Assembly (NCBI GenBank): GCA_021813835.1
Contig: JAKAJJ010000005.1
Coordinates: forward strand, 1,937-17,946
Source: a bacterium
Lineage (GTDB): Bacteria > Patescibacteriota > Minisyncoccia > Phycocordibacterales > Phycocordibacteraceae
Reading direction: 5' to 3'
Length of the DNA stretch: 16,010 bases
Shown: positions 1 to 6,200 of the stretch, piece after piece
Layout of the letters: the number at the start of each line of letters is the position of its first letter
Position numbering within the stretch: position 1 is the stretch's first letter
The notes under the pieces: model-generated
The model's database searches: none
The model's input: the letters and a program-made list of their open reading frames with translations, nothing else
Told to the model about the DNA's origin: nothing
Program-made: the position numbers and the translations under genes

Positions 1-908
1 TACTCCACGCGTGCGATTGCTTCATCCGACACCTCCCTGAAGTCGGTTCCTTTCGGAAAGTACTCCCGCAGGAGGCCGTTCGTGTTTTCATTGCTGCCGC
101 GTTCTCCCGAGCAATACGGATGGGCGAAGAAGCAATCGACGCCGAGGACCTCTTCGATCTCTTCCCATCGCTGATTCTCGCTCCCGTTGTCGGTGGTCAG
201 CGTGTGCGCGGAAAGACCGGCAAGCCGTCCGACAACCGCGATCCTCGTCGCCTCGCTCGTCTTGTCGGCAACCTTGGTGACAAGGAAGAGACCGCTCTTC
301 CGCTCAAGCAGCGTGTTCACGCCCGGCGCGTGATTCTTCGACTCAACCGTGTCGCCCTCCCAGTCGCCGATGCGCGAACGGGTGTCGACGATCGCCGGAC
401 GCTCCTCGATGGACGGTCCTCTCGGCTTGAAGATACGCTGTCCCTTGCGAGAGCCATGGGGCTGGCGGCGTTTCTGCTTGCGGCGCAGATACGGGCGCAG
501 GTCTTCTTTCCCCGGCTTCACCCATCCGTTGCCGCCCCGGTGCACTTGAGCGTATACGAATTGATATATCGCCTCATGCGAGATGACACCGACCTCTTCG
601 AGCTTCATGCGCCCGGCTATCTGCTCGGGCGACCATCCTTCCTTCAGGTGTTCGACGACGTATCGGCGGATCGCCTCGTTCTTCAGCCGGTCGGCACGGC
701 CTCGGCTCTTCCGCTTTTCCCGCGCCCGTTCGTTCGCGAGACGAGGCGTGTACCTTCTTTGTGCGGCCGGCACATTCTTGTTGACCTCTCTGGCAATCGA
801 CGAATGCGAGCGCCCGAGACGCTTCGCGATCGACCGCACCGACTCCTTCCGCCACAACCCGTGCTGTATTTCCTCCCGTTCCTCTACGCTCAACTGCGTG
901 TGTGCCAT
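1..908 (-). CDS. IS30-family transposase, C-terminus beyond the window
   Basis: DDE transposase that catalyses movement of the IS30 element. 302 codons are readable from ATG 908-906 to the window edge without a stop. Residues 1-45 form a helix-turn-helix (SIAKRLGRSHSSIAREV). A second DNA-binding region with the typical GWSPEQIAGR motif is at 91-100. The catalytic core shows IGDWEGDTV (180-188), TTDNGSE (238-244) and ERGSNENTNGLLREYFPKG (269-287), giving the two Asp and the Glu of the IS30 DDE triad. About 20-40 residues of the usual length are missing off the edge. ATG 908 is chosen because the homology starts there (MAHTQLSVEEREEI) and a -10-like TAACAT (922-917, minus strand) lies 8 nt upstream. 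The visible part is intact, so the element may be active. Confidence 0.93.
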   Translation of the reverse strand, partial: MAHTQLSVEEREEIQHGLWRKESVRSIAKRLGRSHSSIAREVNKNVPAAQRRYTPRLANERAREKRKSRGRADRLKNEAIRRYVVEHLKEGWSPEQIAGRMKLEEVGVISHEAIYQFVYAQVHRGGNGWVKPGKEDLRPYLRRKQKRRQPHGSRKGQRIFKPRGPSIEERPAIVDTRSRIGDWEGDTVESKNHAPGVNTLLERKSGLFLVTKVADKTSEATRIAVVGRLAGLSAHTLTTDNGSENQRWEEIEEVLGVDCFFAHPYCSGERGSNENTNGLLREYFPKGTDFREVSDEAIARVE

Positions 909-920
909 ATCCCGCTATGT

Positions 921-954
921 TAGCGGGGTGGTGCAATTACTTGTTGAACTCGCT
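921..954 (-). repeat. IS30 terminal repeat (copy 1)
   Basis: 34 nt, starting inward from 954 as AGCGAGTTCAACAAGTAATT on the minus strand, match 11326-11359 exactly in inverted orientation. It lies just upstream of the transposase start. The inner edge of the identity falls on one arm of the 911-927 stem-loop. Confidence 0.85.
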
Positions 955-1033
955 GTTGCAATTAGAGTGCTAATTCAGTCGTGCTGCCGGCGGTGGTATG
1001 CTTACGGTGCCGGTATCCGCTAAGTTATGCACC

Positions 1034-1063
1034 CCGCCGCCGCGCCGATCGGCGCGGCGGCGG
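1034..1063. terminator. 30-nt perfect GC palindrome
   Basis: Thirteen-base arms (CCGCCGCCGCGCC and its complement) around a central GATC form a perfect palindrome. It has no T run on the plus side, so it is at best an atypical or bidirectional terminator. It lies between the IS30 end and the DUF5676 gene, with a TATCAT box starting one base after it. Nothing else coding is seen in 955-1099. Confidence 0.4.
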
Positions 1064-1069
1064 TATCAT
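1064..1069 (+). promoter_or_regulatory. Possible -10 box for the DUF5676 gene
   Basis: TATCAT follows the GC palindrome and would give a leader of about 24 nt before ATG 1100. No matching -35 is visible because that position falls in the palindrome. Weak. Confidence 0.3.
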
Positions 1070-1099
1070 TAGCGGTGTTAGCCATTTAACGAATCATTG

Positions 1100-1366
1100 A
1101 TGAACCATCTCAATCCTCGGAAGACCGGCGTGGCTCTCGGCGCGTTCGCCGCACTCTGCAAGCTCGTCTGGGTCATCCTCATCGCCTTCGGCTGGGCGCA
1201 GCCGCTCGTGAGTTTCGCGCTCTGGGCGAATATGATGAATATGCCGTACACCATAGGCGCCTTCGATTTCGCGACGTCCCTCACGCTCATCGTCGTCGCG
1301 GCCGTTACCGCCTACGTCATCGGTTACTTCTTCGCGATCGTCTGGAACTGGGCGCACCGCGGTTAA
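1100..1366 (+). CDS. DUF5676-type small membrane protein
   Basis: An 88-residue integral membrane protein of unknown function. It begins MNHLNPRKTGVALGAFAALC and shows two hydrophobic spans (about residues 11-33 and 56-82), ending IVWNWAHRG. The N-terminal NHLNPRK..LALG-like pattern and the closing WNW motif match my recollection of the DUF5676 family, which is of similar length. ATG 1100 is preferred to the TTG codon just before it. The terminator palindrome that originally followed (1384-1394 plus 2208-2218) has been split by the IS5 insertion. No function can be inferred beyond membrane location. Confidence 0.75.
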   Translation: MNHLNPRKTGVALGAFAALCKLVWVILIAFGWAQPLVSFALWANMMNMPYTIGAFDFATSLTLIVVAAVTAYVIGYFFAIVWNWAHRG

Positions 1367-1383
1367 AGCGCTTTCTCCTGAAC

Positions 1384-1398
1384 CGCCCCGTGAGCTAG
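1384..1398 (+). terminator. Left half of a terminator palindrome split by IS5
   Basis: CGCCCCGTGAG plus CTAG here pairs with CTAG plus CTCACGGGGCG at 2204-2218. With the 805-bp element and one CTAG copy removed, the sequence becomes a 26-nt perfect palindrome, 18 nt after the DUF5676 stop. This is the expected place for an intrinsic terminator, although no clear T run follows. Confidence 0.6.
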
Positions 1399-1405
1399 GT
1401 AGTAT

Positions 1406-1807
1406 TCACACATTCTTCACTAAAAGCACACTGAGCCCGAGCGCGACGAACGCGCGGTACGAGGCGTCGAGCTTGTCATAGCGGGTGGCAACCCTGCGGA
1501 AGCTCTTCAGACGCCGAAAGAGGCGCTCGACCTGATTGCGCGCTTTGTACAATTCCCGGTCATACCGCCAGGGTTTCTTGATGTCTGACTTGGGCAGAAC
1601 GACCGGGATACAACCTCCGGCGCGCATCTCGGCACGAAAGGCATACGAACAGTACGCTTTATCCGCGACGACGCGGGTGCGCCGGGCAAGCGGCGTATCG
1701 CCGAGCAGCTTCGACCCTTCCGTGTGATCGCTTGCTTGTCCGGGAGAGAGCGAAAAAGAGAGGGAATCCGTGGTATTTGCACAGATGAGGTGTATCTTGG
1801 TCGTCAA
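1406..1807 (-). CDS. IS5-family transposase, C-terminal part (second frame)
   Basis: C-terminal half of the IS5 transposase. It holds LTTKIHLICANTTDSLSFSL, the second catalytic Asp in VVADKAYCSYAFR and the Glu in ARNQVERLFRRLKSFRRVATRYDKL (motif around residues 90-115 of this piece). It overlaps the first frame by four bases and begins only with a TTG, so it is most likely made as a -1 fusion product at the A5G5 run (1846-1837) rather than separately. The stop codon lies 7 nt from the terminal repeat tip, normal for these compact elements. All three acidic residues of the DDE triad are present across the two frames. Confidence 0.75.
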   Translation of the reverse strand: MTTKIHLICANTTDSLSFSLSPGQASDHTEGSKLLGDTPLARRTRVVADKAYCSYAFRAEMRAGGCIPVVLPKSDIKKPWRYDRELYKARNQVERLFRRLKSFRRVATRYDKLDASYRAFVALGLSVLLVKNV

Positions 1808-2175
1808 CCCTCCTCGGCTCCGTCCAAATGACTGCGCCCCCTTTTTCTCTGCGCTCCGGCAGAGGCGGGGTGCGCCCGTATGGTGGTCGAATCAAGGAAG
1901 ACCGCCCGGACGCCGATGATCTTCTTGCGTTGAAGCTCCCGCAGGACTTTGTCCAACACGCCGGACTCGCTCCACCGTTGGAACCGTACGTACATCGTGT
2001 GCCAGTTTCCGTATTTCTCCGGCAGTTGCCGCCACGAACAGCCCGAGGAGAGCATATACAGAAGCGCCTCGAGCACCTGACGGTCAGAGTATCGAGGCGG
2101 GGTTTTTCTTCGGCAGGAGCGGTTTGATGAGAGCGAATTGGGTGTCGGTGAGCATATACCGACAGGATACCGCAT
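1804..2175 (-). CDS. IS5-family transposase, N-terminal part (first frame)
   Basis: N-terminal portion of the IS5 DDE transposase. It carries the conserved RYSDRQVLEALLYMLSSGCSW and WRQLPEKYGNWHTMYVRFQRW regions and the first catalytic Asp in FLDSTTIRAHPAS. The frame ends at a TGA shortly after an A5G5 run; shifting -1 there gives the family-typical GAQSFGRSRGGLTTKIH and joins the second frame. The usual N-terminus MLTDTQFALIKPLLPKK is in another frame from ATG 2155-2153 and would join this one by +1 at a second A5 run (2107-2103). Reading from ATG 2175 instead gives the atypical start MRYPVGICSPTPNS. It may be a decayed gene or one relying on slippage. Confidence 0.75.
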   Translation of the reverse strand: MRYPVGICSPTPNSLSSNRSCRRKTPPRYSDRQVLEALLYMLSSGCSWRQLPEKYGNWHTMYVRFQRWSESGVLDKVLRELQRKKIIGVRAVFLDSTTIRAHPASAGAQRKRGRSHLDGAEEG

Positions 2176-2223
2176 GCCTGCGGGTGGTTTGTGTGAACAC
2201 TACCTAGCTCACGGGGCGTCCCG

Positions 2224-2229
2224 TATACT
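2224..2229 (+). promoter_or_regulatory. -10 box giving a leaderless start at 2237
   Basis: TATACT is followed by 7 nt and then ATG, so transcription would begin at the start codon. The -35 position (about 2201-2206) falls on the IS5 tip and its CTAG and shows no good match. Confidence 0.55.
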
Positions 2230-2236
2230 GGGACGT

Positions 2237-2506
2237 ATGGGAATCGAGTGGAACCGAGTGACGTGGTACTCGAAACTGCTCGCCATCGTCGTCTTCGTCG
2301 CGACGTTCGCCGTCGCGTTCAATCTCGGCATCCTCTGGGAAGAGACGCAGATCGGCGCCGCCCTCTCGCAGAACCCCGCCTCGGGCGGCGGGGCGGGCGC
2401 GCACTGCGGCGGCTTCATCCGCAACGCGCCCGTCTGCGCTGCGGGCTATCACTGCGTCCTTAACGCGAGCCGCCCGGACACGAGCGGCACCTGCGCCGCC
2501 GACTGA
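2237..2506 (+). CDS. Small membrane-anchored cysteine-rich protein
   Basis: 89 residues. Residues 1-18 are a short amphipathic start (MGIEWNRVTWYSKLLAIV). A single hydrophobic segment spans about 14-33. A Gly/Ala linker (about 44-54) follows, and then a tail with four cysteines in the pattern HCGG-x7-C-x5-C-x12-C. This looks like a signal-anchored domain exposed outside the cell and held by two disulfides. I do not recognise the family; the CGG..C..GY.C pattern recalls small extracytoplasmic domains seen in Patescibacteria. ATG 2237 is supported by the -10 box 7 nt upstream. The gene converges on the ATPase gene with only 6 nt between stops and no room for a separate terminator. Confidence 0.7.
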   Translation: MGIEWNRVTWYSKLLAIVVFVATFAVAFNLGILWEETQIGAALSQNPASGGGAGAHCGGFIRNAPVCAAGYHCVLNASRPDTSGTCAAD

Positions 2507-2512
2507 CCGGCG

Positions 2513-4957
2513 CTACGCGCGCGCGGCGGCGGGAAGCGCCGGCGCGCGCGGAGCGCTATTCACCAGGCCGACGGATTTGGCCGCAAGCAGTTTGAACAAT
2601 TCCGAGACCTGCATCCAGAAGAACGACCAGACCCATACGAAGGCGATGACCCACGCGGGGATGGGGGCGGTGAAGAATCCGTAGAAGGCCGCGAACGTCG
2701 CGAGGAGCTGGGTCGCCGTCACCGCGCTTACCACTTGCCAGCTCGGCAGGAACCGGAACCAGCGGTCTTCCGTGTGCGCGACGTAAATGAGCATGTGCCC
2801 GGAAACGACGAGCTTCAGGAAAAAGAGTGTCTGCACCCACGGCCAAGGCAGGTGGAGCCAGTAGAAGGCGAGAAGGAGCATAAAGACGCTGTTGGCGATG
2901 CCGGCGAGCCCGTAAAGGAGGGAAAGCACCGAACGCCGGACGATGTCGATGGAGGCGGGCGCGCGCGGGACGCTCACGCGGTCGAACGCGATGGAGATGA
3001 TGGGCACGTCGTTCAGGAAGGCGAGGAGGAGGATCTGGATGGGCGTGAGCGGATAATCGCCCGCGAGGAGGCCCACGATGAGGATCGTCATAATAAGGCG
3101 CGAGCTCTCCGAAATGCGGTAGAGGGAATAGTGGTAGAGCCGCATAAACACCGTCCGCGCTTCGCGGATGGCGAGCGCGATGACCGCCAGGCCGTTTGAA
3201 AGGAGCACGATGTCGGCCGTCTCGCGCAGCGCATCCACCGAATGCGCCACGGCGATGCCGACATCGGCGTCGGAAACCGACGGGATGTCGTTCGCGCCGT
3301 CGCCCGTCACCGCGACGCGGGCGAATTTCCGCGCCGCTTCAACCGCGGTGTACTTGTCTCTCGGCAGGACCTCGGCGAACCCGCCGGCCGCGGGAAGCAC
3401 CGCGGAAAGCCGCGCGGGATCGTCGAAAACGGCGCGGTCATAGATGCCGCCCGTGAGGCGGAGCGTGCGCGCGACTTCGCGCGCGATGGGGAGGCCGTCG
3501 CCCGTGAGCATTTTCACTCCGATGCCCTGCGCCCGCATCGCTTCGACGGTCGCCGGCGCGTCCGCGCGTAGGGTGTCCGCGAGGAAGAGGAGCGCGACGG
3601 GCTCAAGAGCGCGCTCCTCGCGCGTTCCTTTGGCGGCCGCGAGGAGGAGCGCGCGGTCGCCGCGCTTTGCCGCCGCGTCCACGGATGCGGCGAACCGCGC
3701 GCCCGCCGCCGCATCGAAGCGACAGAGCGCCCCGACGGTCGCCGGCGCTCCGAGAGATACCATCCAGGGAACGCCCTCCCGCTCGAAGAGCGCGGTACTG
3801 CGCTTGCGCTCCGAATCGCCCGGGACGAGCGACTCCTGCGGCAGAAGCGCAAGCCGCTTCGCCGCCGCCGCTTCGCGGATGGCGGTCTCGAGCGGATTCG
3901 CCTCGACCGGGTCGGTCGCGCTTGCGGCGAGGAGGAGCGCGTCATCCTCGCTCCACGAACCGAACGTCACGAGCGACGCGACGCGGATCTTGTTCTCGGT
4001 CAGCGTCCCGGTCTTGTCGGAGAGAAGGAGGTTCACGTTCGCGAGGTCTTCGAGCGCCGAGAGACGGCGCACGGCCGCGCCGTCCCGCGCGAGCCCGAGG
4101 ACGCCGGCGCTGATGATGAGCGACATCACCGTCGGCAGGGCGACGGGGATGCCGGCGATGAGAAGCGAGATGTCGAGCGCGGCGAGATCCCCGAGCGGCG
4201 CGCCGCGCAGGGAGAGGGCGACGGTGAGGATCGCGATGGCGGCGAGGGAGAGCGCGGCGAGGAGCTTCGAAATGGAGAGGATGTCGGCTTCGAGCGCCGA
4301 GCGCTTCTTCGCGAGCTCGAGCGTCTTCACCGCCGCGCCGAAGTAGGTGCGGCTGCCGGTCTTCGTGACCGTCGCTTCTCCGCTGCCGGTCGCCACGTAG
4401 GCGGCCGAATAAACGGTGTCGCCCGCGCGCTTTTCTTTCGGCAGGGATTCTCCGGTGAGCATCGATTCGTTCGCCGAGAAATTCGCGGCGGAGACGAGCC
4501 GCGCATCGGCGGGAATGACGGAGCCGATGCGCAGCGCGATCCGGTCTCCCGGGACAAGATCCGCGGCGGGGAGGCGTTTCCACGCGCCGTCGCGGAGCGC
4601 CGTCGCATAGATGGCGAGGTGCTCCTCGAGCTTCGCGACCGCCTGGTCGGCCTTATGCTCGTGCCAAAGCTGGATGACGTAGTTGGCGAAGAGGAGGAAG
4701 GCGATGAGTTCCGCGTCGAATACTTTCCCGCTCGCGTACGAGAGCGCCGCCGCCGCGACGAGCATCAGCGGTATCGGCGAGACGAACCAGCGGAGAAATT
4801 TGAGGAGAGGGCTTTTCTTCTTCGCCGCAAGGATGTTCGGGCCGACTTCCTTCAAGAGCCGCGCGGCCTCGTCCGCGGAGAGGCCACACGCCCGCCCGCC
4901 CGCCTGCGCGGGCGGGCTTACGGGCGAGCATGCCGGTACGGGCGGTGCGCCATCCAC
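2513..4957 (-). CDS. P-type ATPase, P3A (plasma-membrane H+-ATPase) type
   Basis: ATP-driven cation pump, most like P3A proton pumps. 814 residues from GTG 4957. Seen: cation-ATPase N domain (25-60); TGES (168-171); IPVALPTVM in M4 (270-278); phosphorylation motif DKTGTLT with Asp314; TGDG (485-488); GDGANDIPS (552-560). Aligned by eye to plant AHA2, the proton-path residues are kept: Asn92 (AHA2 N106), Asp650 in LLAFLNDVP (D684) and probably Arg620 (R655). Odd points: the nucleotide-binding KGAP motif reads LGAP (402-405), and the first 24 residues are partly encoded by a GC palindrome (4894-4917). GTG is used because no in-frame ATG precedes the domain. The start lies 6 nt after the stop of the upstream membrane-protein gene, suggesting co-transcription. 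Confidence 0.9.
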   Translation of the reverse strand: MDGAPPVPACSPVSPPAQAGGRACGLSADEAARLLKEVGPNILAAKKKSPLLKFLRWFVSPIPLMLVAAAALSYASGKVFDAELIAFLLFANYVIQLWHEHKADQAVAKLEEHLAIYATALRDGAWKRLPAADLVPGDRIALRIGSVIPADARLVSAANFSANESMLTGESLPKEKRAGDTVYSAAYVATGSGEATVTKTGSRTYFGAAVKTLELAKKRSALEADILSISKLLAALSLAAIAILTVALSLRGAPLGDLAALDISLLIAGIPVALPTVMSLIISAGVLGLARDGAAVRRLSALEDLANVNLLLSDKTGTLTENKIRVASLVTFGSWSEDDALLLAASATDPVEANPLETAIREAAAAKRLALLPQESLVPGDSERKRSTALFEREGVPWMVSLGAPATVGALCRFDAAAGARFAASVDAAAKRGDRALLLAAAKGTREERALEPVALLFLADTLRADAPATVEAMRAQGIGVKMLTGDGLPIAREVARTLRLTGGIYDRAVFDDPARLSAVLPAAGGFAEVLPRDKYTAVEAARKFARVAVTGDGANDIPSVSDADVGIAVAHSVDALRETADIVLLSNGLAVIALAIREARTVFMRLYHYSLYRISESSRLIMTILIVGLLAGDYPLTPIQILLLAFLNDVPIISIAFDRVSVPRAPASIDIVRRSVLSLLYGLAGIANSVFMLLLAFYWLHLPWPWVQTLFFLKLVVSGHMLIYVAHTEDRWFRFLPSWQVVSAVTATQLLATFAAFYGFFTAPIPAWVIAFVWVWSFFWMQVSELFKLLAAKSVGLVNSAPRAPALPAAARA
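4894..4917. repeat. GC-rich palindrome inside the ATPase reading frame
   Basis: Ten-base arms GCCCGCCCGC and GCGGGCGGGC flank a CTGC loop. On the minus strand it encodes SPPAQAGGRA-like residues before the first conserved ATPase residues. Its form resembles short dispersed palindromes seen in Patescibacteria genomes; only one copy is in this window. Confidence 0.6.
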
Positions 4958-4963
4958 GATGGG

Positions 4964-5386
4964 CTAGCGGCGCATATGGCGGGCGAAATGGAAGCTCGAA
5001 TAGGAGAAATAGGCGGCGATGACGACGCCGATCCAGGAAATCCACATCGGGACCGCGTAAGAGCCGAGGATGAGGCGCCAGCCGAACGTGATGCGGAGGA
5101 AGTGCGCGAGCGCGACGACGAGGAAAACCGTTCCGACAAGGTAGAGCAGGGCGCGCTCGGAGGGCGAGGTGACGGGCAGGCGCATATTCCAGCCGTAATG
5201 GATGAGCAGGATGAGGAGCGCGACGTCGAAGACGAGGATTTCGGGCACCATCGCGCTCGTCCAGCGCACCCCGAGCAGGGTCATCGGCAAGAGGCCCGCC
5301 GACGAGAACCAGACGGCGCTGATGATGTCGGCGATGACGAGGCCGCTGCCGATTTTCGCGATCTCGCGGAGGGTACGGTGATTCAT
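4964..5386 (-). CDS. Four-helix membrane protein of unknown function
   Basis: A 140-residue hydrophobic protein with four likely transmembrane helices (about 11-33, 46-66, 79-99 and 104-130) and a basic tail HFARHMRR, which suggests a cytoplasmic C-terminus. It starts MNHRTLREIAKIG. I do not recognise a family and see no catalytic motif. It lies 19 nt after the phosphomannomutase-like gene and 6 nt before the ATPase gene on the same strand, so it is probably in the same transcript and could be an accessory subunit of either the pump or a sugar-related system; that is only positional inference. ATG 5386 has no obvious Shine-Dalgarno sequence, as elsewhere here. Confidence 0.7.
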   Translation of the reverse strand: MNHRTLREIAKIGSGLVIADIISAVWFSSAGLLPMTLLGVRWTSAMVPEILVFDVALLILLIHYGWNMRLPVTSPSERALLYLVGTVFLVVALAHFLRITFGWRLILGSYAVPMWISWIGVVIAAYFSYSSFHFARHMRR

Positions 5387-5405
5387 ACGGGTGGGAAGAA
5401 CAACA

Positions 5406-6200
5406 TTATGAGGATAATAAGGACACTATAGCGCGCGCCGTGTCCTGCGGGGATGAAACGGCGCGCACCTGTGCATTAGTCCGGAACACCGCCTCGTCGT
5501 TGCCGGCGGGGACGAGCTCGTCGCCGATGTAAAGCGCGTCGGATTCCGGAATGCCGAGGCGCTCCGCGAGCCGGCGGATGCCGTATGCCTTGTCGACGCC
5601 CGCCCTGAGGACGTCGATGGTCGTCGAACCGCCCATCGCCGCGGTAAATCCGGCCGGCAGCCGCGCGGCGATGGCCGCCTGGAGCGCGCGCCGTTTCGCA
5701 TGGTCGGGATCCCAGGCCTTCTTCTCTGCGGGCGGCGCCTTCTGCCCGAGCGCCGAGAACGTCACCTGCCCGCCGCGGTACTCGATGCGCGGTCCCCGCG
5801 TCGGCGCGGCCATATCGACGACGCCGCTCGCGCGCGCGCCGTCCTCCATCGCGGCTTGTATTTTCCCCGCATCGTTCTCCGAGATGCGCTCTTCGTACAC
5901 CTTGCGCCACTGGCCGTCCCGCCACTCGTGGAGCGCGGCGCCGGAGGTGGGGAGGATGTAGAGATTCTCAAGGTTCGCGTCCGCAGGCAGCCGCGCGACG
6001 ACTTGCGCAAGGTACTGCGGCAGAGCGCCGCCCGAGACGACCGCGACTTTCGTGCGCGCGAGGAGGGCGGCGACGTTCCGCGCCATCTCGCTCGTGAGCG
6101 GCTGTTTGCTCTCGGCGAGCGTGCCGTCGAGGTCGAACATCACGAGGGGCGGAATTCTCGTCATAGGACCGGCGCGCGATCGTCCGGGTGCGATCTTCAT
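5406..6200 (-). CDS. Phosphomannomutase-like HAD-IIB enzyme (PMM2 type)
   Basis: Likely interconverts mannose 1-phosphate and mannose 6-phosphate in the cytoplasm. 264 residues, close to eukaryotic PMM (about 250). Seen: FDLDGTLAESKQPLTSEM (22-39) with nucleophile Asp23 and acid/base Asp25; VVSGG (about 54-58); the cap-end motif GGSTTIDVLRAGVDKAYGI; and GDELVPAGNDEAVF, which parallels the PMM2 GDKT.PGGNDHEIF signature. The closing PQDTARAI also matches the PMM pattern. These make PMM more likely than a generic HAD phosphatase, though sugar specificity cannot be proven by eye. The start ATG 6200 overlaps the upstream stop as ATGA, implying translational coupling to the GH130 gene; an internal ATG at 6164 is the alternative and would remove a basic 12-residue extension. 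Confidence 0.82.
   Translation of the reverse strand: MKIAPGRSRAGPMTRIPPLVMFDLDGTLAESKQPLTSEMARNVAALLARTKVAVVSGGALPQYLAQVVARLPADANLENLYILPTSGAALHEWRDGQWRKVYEERISENDAGKIQAAMEDGARASGVVDMAAPTRGPRIEYRGGQVTFSALGQKAPPAEKKAWDPDHAKRRALQAAIAARLPAGFTAAMGGSTTIDVLRAGVDKAYGIRRLAERLGIPESDALYIGDELVPAGNDEAVFRTNAQVRAVSSPQDTARAIVSLLSS

Larger units (their letters stand above)
1..954 (-). mobile_element. IS30-family insertion sequence, partial (runs off the left edge)
   Basis: The stretch holds an IS30-type transposase gene read leftwards, preceded by a terminal sequence at 921-954. The outer tip is placed at 954 because 921-954 is identical, inverted, to 11326-11359, and identity stops at both edges. The other end of the element and the target duplication are outside the window. 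A 7-bp stem with a 3-nt loop (911-927) sits between the terminal repeat and the start codon. The family is clear from the transposase; the exact tip is inferred from the second copy. Confidence 0.85.
1399..2203 (-). mobile_element. IS5-family element (IS427-like group), complete, with terminal repeats and CTAG target duplication
   Basis: Terminal inverted repeats are GTAGTATTCACACA (1399-1412) and its complement with one mismatch (2190-2203). Both ends are flanked by CTAG (1395-1398 and 2204-2207), consistent with a duplicated palindromic target; because CTAG is itself palindromic, a 2-bp TA duplication cannot be excluded. The 805-bp length and DDE transposase fit the IS427-like group, in which two overlapping frames joined by frameshifting are common. 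The flanking arms show it inserted at the centre of a hairpin. Confidence 0.85.

Noticed and set aside
120..923. A 267-codon plus-strand frame over the IS30 element
   Set aside because: The minus strand carries a full IS30 transposase with DDE residues in the same interval.
1027..1086. A 20-codon frame through the 1034-1063 palindrome
   Set aside because: Low-complexity Ala/Pro peptide produced by the GC palindrome, with no sign of coding constraint.
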